Shown: in pieces, positions 45,823 through 57,728 of the stretch | Numbering within the stretch: position 1 is the stretch's first letter | Layout: each line of letters starts with the position of its first letter | Assembly: GCA_037176845.1 (NCBI GenBank) | Contig: JAYKXP010000009.1 | Location: 124,001-188,000, forward strand | DNA length: 64,000 nucleotides | Reading direction: 5' to 3' | Origin: Paramarasmius palmivorus | Taxonomy: Eukaryota > Basidiomycota > Agaricomycetes > Agaricales > Marasmiaceae | Position numbers and translations under genes: made by a program | The notes under the pieces: generated by a model | What the model saw: only the letters and a program-made list of their open reading frames with translations | Told to the model about the DNA's origin: nothing | Database searches by the model: none

Positions 45823-47400
45823 TTACACAGGCATAATCGTTTCTTTCTGGTTCCCGACTCCTCGTCCTCCACAAGTTCCTTCGACGTTAGTCGCAAGGTT
45901 GCTAATCGAATGAATATGGGCCTGTGATCTAGTGATGCTTGTCTCTCCAAGCCCGGACTGCGCAAGTTGACTAGTGAAGCGTATTTCAGAGACCCCTTCC
46001 TGAAGGCTTTCGACATTCTTCCCGAGTTTCGCTCGGACCATGATCAAGGTTGGCGCAATTCCCTGATAAATTGGATTAGTACGACGAAAATCATCAAGGC
46101 TCTCACTTACAGCACTAAGAGCAACTAAGGGGTACGTGTCAAAAGGAAAATTTTCTGGTGTTATGGTGTTCACAGTAATCAGATTCACTACGTTTATGAC
46201 TGGATAGATTATCCCAGACTCGAATCTAGAAGCAATTTCAGCGACGTTCTATTTGAAAAAAAAAAAAGCTATCCCCACATGAATCTGGAAATAGACTGAA
46301 CGAATTTGTCGCTTGTGTACACGCCTCGAGCGCGGACTTGCCGGTGGATCCACCAAATACGTCCAGCTGCGTGAGCGAGATGTTAGTCACGACAGGAAAA
46401 ACTTATATATCAACGTAGAGCCACGCACCAGTTAGTAAGGTGATGATAAGGTTGTTTAAGGCACTGGCGATAATATATGTGAGATTGGAAATATCGCCAG
46501 CGACCATAAGACTCGTAACATCCGGATTGTGTGCCAATGCGCTTATTCCGACTGAGCTCACGATAGAACCTGCGAATCCACAGGCTTTGTTCATCCATGT
46601 TAACATCGGTTGGAAGGTTGAAAGAAGACATGCGCACCATTGATGACAACTGAGGCCACGATCAAGGGAATAGCAACCGCTTTGTTGGAACTCCAGATAT
46701 GATAGCAACGATGGATCTACAATTCAGATGAGGTTAATGGGGACGGAACAGATCCGTGATATGCGGCAATACAGACAAGCATCCACTCCGCCACGATACT
46801 AGAATCAATGACCTGTGTCAGAAGTCGAAGCCTGCAACACAAGGAGTACTTACTTTAAAAAAACAGCCAGAAATTCTTCAGTCATGCTAGGTGTCGAAGA
46901 GTCAGTGCTGGGGGAAAGTGCAAAGGAGGGACTCATTACGATCCAAATCTCCTCCCAAAGTCGTCCATATTTTGGTATCGCTCAAACAAATCATAGTCTT
47001 CGTTCTTGACAATGCTGAAGCGAACGACGGCTCCATGAGCCAAGTAGACCGTATAGTTGATAACAAAGACCGTCGACAAGACAAAGAGAGCCACACTAAG
47101 TATAAAGTAAAGGTTATTATTGAGCCTTTCGTCGGTTCGACCGCGGCTACGTGTCATGTAGATGTATGTCCCAAAGAGCAGAGCGTAGAGCCCTAAGGAA
47201 AAGTCATGACCATGATCATCTCGCAGGTGATAGATCCGGACATACCATATGCAAAGAACATGGCCTGGTTTCGCGAATATCGTTAGTTGAGTGGGTGGTA
47301 GGGGAGACTTGGGATCGTACCGACAAGGAGGAACCGGCCATATAACAACCTGCTCGGCAGTAAGAGAGGCTATATCTACATCCGGGACTGTCGAGGACAT
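45823..47400 (-). CDS. Basidiomycete multi-helix (7TM-like) membrane protein, copy A
   Basis: Member of a large uncharacterised agaricomycete family of about seven-helix proteins. Exons resolved at the 5' end: 47400-47321, 47264-47246 (19 nt, coding AMFFAYG-type), 47192 to about 46937. Further short exons lie at about 46864-46780, the segment 46708-46403, and the C-terminal exon to 45823. Helices are visible in LYALLFGTYIYM, LYFILSVALFVLSTVFVIN, ITLLTGA and the last helix before GIAPTLIMVRAKLGKNVESL, the family signature. A Ser/Gln-rich tail follows. Conserved KNEDYDLFERYQNMDDF lies in a loop. One base may be missing near the end of exon 1 compared with copies B and C. No ligand or partner is known; a receptor or sensor role is only a guess from topology. 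Confidence 0.65.
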
Positions 47401-49623
47401 TTTTGCTGGTGGGGAAATGAAAGACACCAAGTACTTTATATACCGGCACGGCGACCTTAAAGAAATCTGCTTTTCATTTTAGCATACTAGAAGATAGCCT
47501 CCCAACATACGATCAGCATTCCATGTTTGTGATCATACATGCAGTGTCTAAATGACGGATTACTGACCATGCAGGTTTGATAGAGGGGCCGTGATGAACA
47601 ATTTCAATCTAGTCCACAGCATCAGCTTGACTAGAGCAAGATAGAACTTGACTGACTTGGCCTTTTCTCGGGAACGGACTAAATTATTCTCCGCAATACA
47701 CCACTGAGCGCTAAGCACTGGCCCAATCATGGAGTATGATGATCTGTCACTAGCCAGGAACTGTTCTGGCGAAGGGATCACGACTTCTGTTACCGACACC
47801 CTTTCAAGACTGTTTCAACGTTTTCGGATTACGGCAATGTTTGCACCCTGGGTATTAGCGCACAGAGGTACTTGCAACAAATGATACAATGATAGATTGT
47901 GTCCCGCCCTGTCAGCCTTGAAGAGCTTCTTGCCTGAGATGTGTCAGTTGGGGTATCTGTGGGTAGAAGAACGGAGTGATAGCGTACCTTTCATTTCGAA
48001 ACCTTGACTAGATTACTGTCCGGGACATTCCTCTCGTATGAGAGCCCCAGTGCTCGAGCGTTGAGGATCATAATTGGAAATGGCCTTATTGACTCATGCT
48101 GCGCCAGTAACCGAAGCCAAGTTACCGTATGCTATCGCTAGGATGCGAAGGAGAGACGCCAGTTGACCGCTAATACGGTGGCTTGATCTTCCTGGTAAGG
48201 GAATCGCGTTTTACACGAGGCCCGTTGACGGCGATGATAACGAGGAGCGGGAGAGCTTATCGACCATAAGTATCATGATGAAGCATCAAGGGGAATCTCC
48301 ATTCCAACCATGTCGGTGGAGCGTTCTGGTCGAGCCATAGTACCTCCTTCGGTGACACGAAAGATCGAATGGCATTTGGGAGCAAAACCGCTATTGTGCG
48401 AGCCTTATTGATAGATGAAGCTTGATCTTCCTCCGGCAATATGTTCATGTTTGGAGCATGATAGAATAGCAAAGCGGCAGAACTTTTGTATAATACATCG
48501 TGTCATTCGTGTGCTCCGCAGAGCTGAAGGTGAGGTTTCGAGATATGGAGAACAGCTTGATTTTGAGGCTAGAGGTTGGAAAGTGTTAGATTCAGCGGAC
48601 GACGAGGAGAAAAAGGTAGCTAGACTTACTCATTGAGCGTTTAGTGCACACAACCATCTTGAAGCCTCGGACCCTGCGCGAGTCCCAACACCACGACGAT
48701 TCTACCCCCGATTATCCCCGCTTTTGCTAGGGCAAAGAGAAATGGTTATACGCTAGTCTCCCCCCCGAGTTGCCTGCCGTTTTCGGGTCGCCGTATTGAG
48801 CTAGCAGATCTATTGGTATTGACCGAGGACGTTGAATTTATCCATCCAGAATTACGTCCATGCAAGAGCCTTGTGTTCCGAGTTGCAGATGCAGTAAGGC
48901 GTCGACGGTGATCGTAGTGGTGACCATGGATAATGGTTATTGACTATCAGTCTCCTGGCCACCAGAATTGGAGTACTCAATGAGGTTCATTGACCGTTAA
49001 CCAAGACCCAGAAGTATCCCGACCCGCAACTCCACTGAATGAACATCCTATGTTATGCCGACCTCTCATCTCGACCATGCAGTGTAATCCACCTTGTGTC
49101 TTTTTCTTCTTGATATAGCGAGTTGAATTGTTATGCCTTCAAAGACAAGGCGCGCTACGTGTGCAAAGCATACGGGATGCTGAATGGGCGACTGAGGAGT
49201 AGGAAGCCGATCAAATTGCGTGTGAGCACTGCCTCAAATTTACTGCTTTCCTAAAGCGGAAACTTTGTGGAAACTGGTCGTTCTCGCCTTCCTCCTTTCG
49301 TAGTTCTTTGGATTGGGCTTCAAATGCCTTCAATCAGCTATCAAGACATCGTCCTGCCAAGAATGGGAGCTCTGCTGTACCTGGGGCGTCTATAAATTGA
49401 CGTCCATCTCCATAGCCATTCTTTGCAACAATGCCTTGGTCTGCTGCGTATTTCGAGTTCTACTGCGGTGCGAGTTGGGTGCGAGCTTAGCGATGTCGAC
49501 TACAATAACATTCTATACGTGCACAGGAATTGGAAACTGGGTGTCACTAATGTAGCAAGGCAAGAAAAAATAGTCACTAAAGGAAACGAAGAAAAATGAA
49601 CTCCGGATGCAATCGCTACCCTG
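47401..49623. other. Intergenic between membrane-protein copies A and B
   Basis: No supported gene. A minus-strand 79-codon frame (47799-47560) and a plus frame at 48415-48636 are featureless. The stretch 49284-49384 is one copy of a dispersed repeat (next entry). The run cccccc lies near 48761. Confidence 0.4.
49284..49384 (+). repeat. Dispersed about 95-nt repeat, copy 1
   Basis: Closely matches 57327-57419: gggcttc(a/g)aatgccttc, then cagc, tcaagacatcgtcct and ccaaga, ending in ctctgctgtacctg, with scattered substitutions. Both copies are in the same orientation, about 8 kb apart, in intergenic DNA. It may be the remnant of a mobile element or of a duplicated gene end. Confidence 0.6.
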
Positions 49624-51213
49624 TCACACAGCTGAAGGGGTTTCCCTGCCATCTCCCTGCTGATTGTCGCTACCTCTGCATTCGCCAGAGTTCCTTGCAA
49701 CCGAAAGGGCCTGCGATTGGGATTGTATGGTACTTGTTCCTCCGAGCCCTCGCTGCGCTGGTTGGCTAGTGAAGTGTATGTCGGAGACAGCGCGACAGCG
49801 TCCCGTAGACTTTCGACGTTCTTGCCGAGTTTCGCTCGAACCATGATTAAAGTCGGAGCAAATCCCTACACATATGAATCAGGGCTAAAACATCCACAAA
49901 AACCAAACATTTGTCTTACAGCACTGATGGCGACTATGGGAGCAGCGTCAAAAGAAAGCTTTTCAGGCGCTATAGTGTTTACAAGAATCACGGCAATGAT
50001 GCTCGTGACTGGATAGATCACTCCAGACTCGAGTCTAAGTAAGTGTGTGTTAATGAGACATTTACACTGAAAGATAAGTCACCTCACATGATCCCCGAGA
50101 TGGACTGAACAAGGTTGTCGGTTGTATACACGCCTTGAGCACGAACTTCCCGATGGATCCACCAAATGCGCCCGGCTATGTGTTGGAGGACACATTAATC
50201 GAAGAACACGTTTAGGTCGCAGGACACATACCGGTCAACAGAGTAATAGCAAGGTTGTGAGCAGCACTGACGATGTTATATATGAAATCGACAAGATATG
50301 AGACCAGCACCAGAATCACAGCGTCTGAATTCTGTTTGGCAAGAGCACTTGCCCCGATTGCCTGCAAAATGCAATAAACAAGACCGCCCGCTTCGGTCGT
50401 GCATATTATCATCAAAAGTGCAACGGCTGAAAGGAGACATACGCACCGTTGACGACGACCGAGGCCACAATCAGGGGAACGCCCACTAGTTTGTTAGAAC
50501 CCCAGATAAGATAGCTGAGCATCGATGAATCTGTAATGTAGATCAGCAAGAGTAGATCAAATTTAAACGAGGTCAAACGGAAAGGCACTGACAAGCATCC
50601 ACTCCGCTGCGATACTGGTCCTGTATTAGACAATGGAGTATTCATCACAAAGGGAACCCACTTGAGGAAAATCGTGACAAAACTCTCAACGGTGCTAGTT
50701 AAGAAAGAATCAGTGCTGGAGGACGGATAAGGATAATGCGAGTATTACTAGCCAAATCTCCTCTCGAAGTCGTCTTGGTTTTGATATCTCTCCAACAGAT
50801 CGTAATCTTCGTTCTTGACCACGTTGAAGCGAACAACGGCGCCGTGAGCGTAGTAAACGGTGTGGTTGATCACAAATATCGTTGATAATACAAATAAGAC
50901 TGCTGTAAGCGTGAGGTAGAGATTGCGATTTTGCCTTTCGCCAGTTTGATCGCGATTGCGCATCATGTAGAGATACGTCCCAAAGAGCAGAACATAGGAA
51001 CCTAAAGGAAAAAGTTTGTTATCCCAATAAACCTTGTACCGACTGAGCGTACCATAGGCGAAGTACATGACCTGGTACCATGAAATATAACTTTAGCGAA
51101 ACTTGCAATGGGAATCAATCGAACATACTTACCGACAGAGTGATTATCGGGTCGATAATAGTCTGCTCCACAGAAACGAAAGACCCCAAAAAGTCAGGAA
51201 CGGCGGACGACAT
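49624..51213 (-). CDS. Basidiomycete multi-helix (7TM-like) membrane protein, copy B
   Basis: Same architecture as copy A. ATG at 51213, first exon about 80 nt (MSSAVPDFLGSF start). A 19-nt exon codes VMYFAYG, followed by the exon with YVLLFGTYLYMMRNRDQTGE and FVINHTVYYAHGAVVRF. Then short exons (ESFVTIFLK; AAEWMLV), the helix with LAITLLTG, and the C-terminal exon with APTLIMVRAKLGKNVESL. At about 49790 the frame shifts by one inside a gtcgcgctg sequence. The frame resembling the copy A tail (HFTSQPAQRGLGGTS) ends at 49624, whereas the uncorrected frame would run to 49500. The corrected end is given. Confidence 0.6.
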
Positions 51214-51758
51214 TATTGTCATGGAAAGGGATGAATTCAGGTGCTTTATAGCACTATGATCCCACACGATAGCAGCATAACTTTCCTAAACACAGGTTAC
51301 GATCTGTAGCCACATCCCAATGTGCAGTCATATGTGGATAAACGTGAAACTGAGGTGCGTCGTAGTGTTCTCCGAGTGCCTAACTAACCCTAGAGAGGTA
51401 TAATACTATGGGCACCACTGCCGAAGACGTCGTCGTGGAGCGTGATTGCTGAAACAGATCAGTCAACTTTTGAACTTTTGAATTACCTGCTGTGGACCGT
51501 TACCGATCAGCGCAGGGTCCCGTACTACATGTATACAGGCAGAACAGTACTACATGCTACGGATACCTACACACCACCCCGATACGACATGAACCGGCAC
51601 ACTCTCTCAAAAGGCTACGGACTCCCCTTATTCATCCGATATACACCACCTTGTGCGCTTTTCGTCCGTCTGTAGCCATAGATCATGCACCAGAACATCC
51701 CTCCCGCGAATGAATGTGTAGATACGAACTTTATAGTCAAGAAACGCACTTGAACCCA
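51214..51758. other. Intergenic 5' of membrane-protein copy B
   Basis: No supported gene; short plus-strand frames at 51442-51713 are featureless. Confidence 0.4.
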
Positions 51759-53180
51759 TTAAGAGTACCATGCTTCAATGTGATCATCTTCATCGGGGAT
51801 CTGACATCCCTCGTCGTCCTCAGCCCCTTCAGCTCCGTCTACCTCGGTGCTGACGTCTTCTAGAGACGCATCAGGAGAAAAATCAATCACTGTACCCCAG
51901 GACTCCTCTGTAGCCTCAATGCTGGTAGGCATTGGAGCGCCCGAAGTTGGTGTATTCACTTTGAATCAAGACTACCTCCAGGGAGTTCTGTCCAAATCTC
52001 CATCTTCCGACAGCGGTGGAGCTCTGCCTAGGGGCACATCATCTGCTCGACGTCTGCCCCATCGCTGATGATAGTAGCTGAATAGGGGTACCACGCCGAC
52101 GTTGACGTGTAAGGTACCGTGTTGTAGTCAATGCCCAACCAGATCCTAACACATGTGCATGACGGGCGATAGAGACACCAGTGCCGACTTCGAGTGCGAA
52201 TAGAGATGACTCTGGAGCCAAGGTTCATGTCGCTGTTCATCGACCCCTTTAAGCTTCGCCTCCTTCCCACCCTGCGGCACACCCTGCCAGTACTACATGC
52301 AAGCGGGAAGACCTCTGGCTCACAACTCACGTCGCCGAGTATTGTATCATCAGCGAGAAAGCAGGAACTGGTCGTAAACCTCGCGGCAATGACTGGTTTT
52401 GAATAGGGGTAAATCCGAGATGGTGGTGGTGTCAAACTCGCTCGATTAGACTACAAAGACAGGTGGCTCACATGAGTACTCTTGACATATTCCTCCTGCC
52501 ATCACAGCAGGGGTCAACGCTCCCACTGAGTGTAGACTGGGAATGCCCAATTGGTTACAAACGAGAACGTGCCGTGTTATCTTTCCAGGAATTAGTTGCC
52601 AGTATCATGTCCGTTCCATCGCAGTTCCCAAGGGTCTGAGTCGAAGTGCATCAAAGCTCCGTGATGTATCAAGCTGTATGAGTTGATCCTCTAGTCGGTC
52701 TTTGAGGGCTAGCACCGAACATGAAGATCGTCAGTTAAGCTTTGAATTAGGATAGATCAAATGAAAGACGTACTGCCCACTTTGATATCTTGAACTGCAT
52801 AGCTAATGTCCAGTCCCTTCTCCCAAAACTCGAGACCGATGCTCAGGCATCGAAGAACATGCCTATTAATCGGTGATTTTCCAGCCTTGTCCACCATATT
52901 ACACTACTAACCGCAGGTCCGGTACCGTGCTGAGAATATACCGCTCGTAGCATACTGTAGATAGAATGGGAACTCCCCCTGCAGAAAGAGTTGCCAGTTG
53001 GGCGCAGACGCAGTGATGTGACAGTTGTGCAGCATAGCGATGTATCACATCCTCCGAGTCCCGTACACAGAACTCGCAGAATCGGCGAAGGGAATGACCA
53101 ATGAGAGGATGAACGCAACAATGTCGCAATTGACGAAAATCTCTCTGAAGATCAGGGCGTGATGATGATGTTTTCCGCAC
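51759..53180 (-). other. Coding-like minus-strand region, gene not resolved
   Basis: Several protein-like minus-strand segments occur: an acidic C-terminal exon at 51959-51759 (ends DEDDHIEAWYS), a segment near 52220-52100 (LFALEVGTGVSIARHAHVLG, faintly like a methyltransferase motif I), one near 52720-52620 (ALKDRLEDQLIQLDTSRSF), one near 52865-52775 (LSIGLEFWEKGLDISYAVQD), and a Cys/His-rich stretch at about 53140-53020 (RHCCVHPLIGH, FCEFCV). I could not chain them with consistent phases. Possibly one intron-rich gene carrying indels, or two. No function assigned. Confidence 0.25.
52657..52960. repeat. Diverged tandem repeat, unit 1
   Basis: Shares with 53200-53520, in the same order: gttccgtgatgta / tccgtgatgtac, tgagttgatcct / agctgatcttcct, gagggctagc, gaacctgaagat-like, acgtactg, and a final ccgcag...accgct-gtagca...tagaatgg block. 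Unit spacing is about 545 nt. Lies within the unresolved coding-like region, so it could be a duplicated exon pair. Confidence 0.5.
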
Positions 53181-53199
53181 TGCTTCCTACTTGCACCGG

Positions 53200-53520
53200 A
53201 AGTTCCGTGATGTACTGGGTCATATAAGCTGATCTTCCTGTCGGCCCTGAGGGCTAGCTGCGAACCTGAAGATTGTGGATAAACATTTCAGTCAGCTAGG
53301 GCTCTGAACAATAGAACGAGATACGTACTGTCTACTTGAAGATTAGTTAATCTTCAATTCGCTCTTCCAAAGCATGATCCCAAGTGCTTGTGGCCGGAGA
53401 GCCTACTTGATTGATGATCATCCAATCTTATTCGCCTCGAATCCCACCACACCGGTGACCGCAGTTGCTTTCCAACCCGCTGAGAGAGCACCGCTGGTAG
53501 CAGAGATAGAACGGTAACTT
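53200..53520. repeat. Diverged tandem repeat, unit 2
   Basis: Partner of 52657-52960 with conserved element order but many substitutions. The coding-like frame of unit 1 is interrupted by stops in unit 2, so unit 2 may be the decayed copy. Confidence 0.5.
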
Positions 53521-54566
53521 GTTGTATAGTTGCTGGCTAGCCGCTAGGAGGTGATTTCACAGTGCATCGGAAGGAGCTTGTGCACCTGGGTTGTTTCGTG
53601 CGTGAGGTTCCCAGAACTGGGCGAAGGTATTGGGTGCGATAGGTCCCATCACCCGGGACCTGGACGATACGCTTCCAGCTGTTGATGGGCGATGGGCTGT
53701 CGTTGTAGAGCTCGGAAGCCCTCCTTCGATGGAAAGGACGCCTTGCTTGGTTTGCGGGGCATCCGAATGAGTAGAAGCCATGAAGGGGTTTACGGATGTA
53801 TGTGCGAGGAAAGGACAACATCGAGGATGAGGGTATGCCGCAAACACAGGCCGAATGCAACAGCGATTCGCAGGGCGTACATGGCATATGAAGCCTGTAC
53901 CGCGAGAATTTCATGCTCCTCTGACGGTGTTGTAGATGCAAAGTGAAGTGTTGTTTTCGAATCGGATGTGGGGCGAGAGATCTGAAGAACAGGCATCAAC
54001 TTTTTTGACTGTAAAGCGAAGAGAACAAACATACTTCTTGCCAACTGACTTTGGGCACCAAAGAGTCTTCATAGAGACATCTACGCGCAAGATAGCCTCG
54101 ACAGATACTTGGATTGGTGGTCGGGGTATGGATTGACAATACAAATTTTCTAGGCATGCAGATGTCGTTCCTCATCTCATTCCGCTTAATGTGATGACAA
54201 TATCTCCACATTTCACGTATTCGAGCTAAAAGTTCCTATTCAGCGCATGGAACTGGTTGTGAGACATACTACGCACCTTGGCATACTACTTGGTGCGTTT
54301 GATGTTGACGAGACTTGTTGGTTCCCGTCTATGTGTTCAAGTTTGTTCTAAGCTAGGCTCGACGCGAGTGGTGGTGGTTAGGTGACAGGCGATATACTCC
54401 GAGACGCCCGAGCGACGTTCTCTTGCAAGCCTCTTCACCACACGGTGACCATATGTGGGCGACACCTTTTTTTTTCAATGCTTCAACGTCATTCAACACG
54501 CCTCTCTCTCAGTGTCAGACACCACCGAATACACACCTAGTCATTCATCCATCACCTCGAGCCGTA
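53521..54566 (-). other. Unresolved region with minus-strand open frames
   Basis: Overlapping minus-strand frames (54144-53911, 54044-53790, 53941-53537, 53847-53557) read as fragments such as EHEILAVQASYAMYALRIAV and MGPIAPNTFAQFW. They may be one gene with a frameshift near 53795 (aaa run), but no family is recognised. On the plus strand the promoter of the next gene begins at about 54400, where there is a run of nine T at about 54468-54476. Confidence 0.25.
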
Positions 54567-54633
54567 CACCCCAATGCAAGCCCTCCTGTTACAGTTGAAT
54601 CACCACCATCACACCCTCGACTCTTCGCCATAT

Positions 54634-56610
54634 ATGAGCTTTCGGGATTGCAGTCAGATCGTCGTCCATGGGGATGCTATCAACACGGTGAATGGAAACC
54701 AATACAACATGCATTTCATTCAGAGGAGAAGGAAACGTACCGAATATGATGAAGTGAGTATGGTATCATTGACAATCGGTTATGAAACTGACTTAACACC
54801 CACACAGTACAAGCATTTAAGGCGCGGAGATGTTTACCTGGTTAGAGAGATCCATCGTCATGATATCAAGACATGCAGTTGCGAGTGGTGGGACGGCTGT
54901 GGATGTGTTCCAATGGCCGAGAAAACTGTATACAGCGCCGAACTGGATGGTCGACAGTCCAAGTTCACTGCCGTACAATACGATGGCGAAAGGGCACGGG
55001 AGTTTGGGAAGATGATTTTCGTCGCTTCTCGCGAGTGAGGTTCGTTTGCGCCCTTCCTTACGCAGTCTTTTCATTAAAAGCGAAACAGGAAACCGGATGC
55101 ATGGCAGCTATATGGTCTGGGCCGCTCGAAAAGTTCCGCTTTTAATCTTTCATGACGGTAAGTCTCTTCTTTTTCTCTTTATCTATCTGAGGACTTCTGA
55201 CAGGTTACGCGATAGAGCTGGTTCCCCTCGGGCATTTTTACAAAAACTCGTTCTGGAGAGATCTATTTGTTTATCATCTCAGTGTACGTTTTAGGGGTTA
55301 TTATTCTGTAAACAAGTAAACTAACCTCCTCGATTTCCACAGCAGCGAATGAGATGCAAAGAGAACGAAATTTGGTTGAACACCAGAGGTACTCTATGTG
55401 CAGGACTTCCAGGGCCTACCTTCGTCATCGAGAGCACCGATAGAGCCCCCGCCGTCCTCGTACCATGCTCAGCAGATATGCTACAGGACCACACTTCCTC
55501 CCAATTTTTCCAGCAGCTCCCTTCGACACAGCTTGACCGATACATTCTATATTATGCACGTTCCTACTCAAGACAAGGTATACCTCGACGATCTATTTTC
55601 AAAGATGATGGATCACCGGTTCCCTTGAACCATGACAACTCTTCGGACTGGACTGAAGAATATCCTTATCTCAGAGGTCTGTTTTGGAACGAGCCGGATC
55701 AGCTCCCGTTGGACATCGGCGGGCTTCGCTTCGATACGATTTACTCGCCTTCATTGGGCCCTGTTGCGAGGTGGCCACGGGATGGTGGCACATTATGGGC
55801 GGTGTGGAGAAGGTCGGCAGGAGTGGTAAACCATACGGTTGTAGATGGGTTAATACGGTAAGTGACGACTAACCATTGGTATTCTATCGAGTTCTGAAAT
55901 CCCGCAGCTTCAAGCTGGATGATTCGGAAGCACTCTGCGTTCATTTCTGTCTACCGTGGAGACGACTCGGGCAGGGGTGGTTGTCACAAAGCACAAGATT
56001 CATCTGTACTAATGAACGTCAGGAAACGATGAACAATGCTGTACGTCTATCTCTACCTTGTATGCAACCGAACTTTTTCCAATCTTTTCTCATCAGTTCT
56101 GGTTGTTGCGCCCTGTCTCGAGTTTACACCACTCCGATGTTCAAATGCCCGCGAAAACTCACTCCTGCTTGAAGATCGCCCGCCTATCTACCTCTTCGTC
56201 TACCCTCTTCCGATGTCAATATCGGAACTCGCAGCATGGGAGAAGGGACATGTTCGAACCCACTTTTGGTCTCTTGACAAGAATGGCCAATCGGAGATGT
56301 CGGAGGCCGAATGTAGGCGATGGGGTCTTCCGAAACTCGCGCTTTCCGTAGGATTCGCCGAAGCATACTTATGGCCAACCCATGTCTACCCTACTTTACG
56401 CCAATGGCAAGTTGCCCGTGGCTTCGACCCTTCTACTACCGATTTTGCTCGGAATTTGGGGTATCCGGAGTTTGAGAGTATCGACGATAAAAGGACAACA
56501 GGCGGCCAAGTGGAAAGGGCTCACGGTAAGCACGGCAACCTATTTGCGCATGCTCATAGAATAACAATCTTTGGATAGCCCGCACTATGGTTCGGAAACA
56601 AATTGACTAG
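54634..56610 (+). CDS. Uncharacterised basidiomycete-type protein
   Basis: Belongs, from motif resemblance, to an uncharacterised family common in mushrooms. N-terminal segment with VVHGDAINTVNGNQYN, then a variable region, a VPLGHFYK-type block, and a C-terminal part with PPIYLFVYPLPMSISEL, ECRRWGLP and RGFDPSTTDFARNLGYPE. Exons supported: 54634 (or an in-frame ATG at 54574)-54753, 54808-55039, an exon around 55092-55160, about 55204-55283, 55343-55857, 55908-56040, 56097-56525, 56579-56610. Single-base disturbances are probable near 55010 (missing G), at about 55132 (AAAA run) and near 56155 (AAAA run). No catalytic motif or membrane segment seen, so no function is proposed. The C-terminal exon of 32 nt is supported by a clean gtaag donor and a tag acceptor. 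Confidence 0.55.
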
Positions 56611-57728
56611 AGCGCCCCACAACAGATTATTCGCTCGAGGTCGGTAACACCAAAATCGGGCCAGGAACTCACTAGACTGCAATCAACTTATCGGAGTCGG
56701 ACGTGAGCATTTGATGTCTGTGTTGTACATACGGTCTTGCCTGGCATGGATTCATCACCGAGAAGCCTATGTAAGATACTTAAATAATCCAGTCTGGTCT
56801 CTATGTATAAATAGACGTGTCTCAAGACTACGTGAGGCTGGGCGCTAGCATACCTCCTTCAAACGGGTGCAATGGTCTCCGAGTCCTTTCCATCGTCCGC
56901 TTGTCCCTCACGTCCAATTGCGCTAGAATTCCCAATTGAAAGAACTTGAGTCGGGGCTGGGTTATATCCTCTCCATCTTCCGCTTCTTCCTTTTGACCTC
57001 ATCTATTGCTAAGTTACAGCGTTACCGGCGGTGGAGGAGTGTTAGACTTGTTGGATGCATCCTGTTTAGTCTCCCCTAGGCAGACTCAATCGCACTCGTT
57101 TGTTATATTCTGTTCGCTTGAACAGAATCGAAGCCGTGTTCCAGAAATTAACGAAAGTTGGTTCTCCGACTGGAATCCGCGAAATGGGATCGGAGTGCAA
57201 CATGATGGATGATGGCAATGCATGAAGGGTGGATGAGTTGTGAGAGACTTAGACTGATTGACTCTGCAGTGACTGTAAGCGCCCAAACCAAGCACTGCTT
57301 TTTCGCCTACTTTCCCAGGATGGAAACTCGCCTTCCTCGTTCTTTGCATTGGGCTTCGAATGCCTTCATTCAGCCGTCAAGACATCGTCCTTCCAAGATG
57401 AGAACTCTGCTGTACCTGTACAAACGGAACCATCTCAATTCTTGTATATGTTGATTTTCACTGTGGCATCTCAACATCCACCTGTACGGTTTCTGCCAGA
57501 ATAGCCTTGCAATTGAATTCGGACTCGGGCTCTCAATTCAAATGTCAGGACGACCGTCGAGACACATCTGGTGCTCCACTGCTCTTTCTGTTACCACCAC
57601 CATCTCTTGCCTCGCTCAATTTCCCCCTTTCACGTCGTCTTCTGTGTTGCGTGAGGAACCCCACTCTTTGCTGGACGCAGAATGCTGATAACCTCAAAGC
57701 TTAGGGTCGTCGGAAACAAACACCTCAA
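56611..57728. other. Intergenic between the uncharacterised gene and the F-box gene
   Basis: No supported gene. It carries the second copy of the dispersed repeat (57327-57419). Confidence 0.45.
57327..57419 (+). repeat. Dispersed about 95-nt repeat, copy 2
   Basis: Same orientation as 49284-49384 and similar over its whole length with point differences and one short gap; ends at the same ctctgctgtacctg. Confidence 0.6.

Noticed and set aside
52100..52220. Methyltransferase call from the LEVGTGVSIARHA segment
   Set aside because: Only one weak motif-I-like match was seen, in a region where exons could not be chained; not enough for an assignment.
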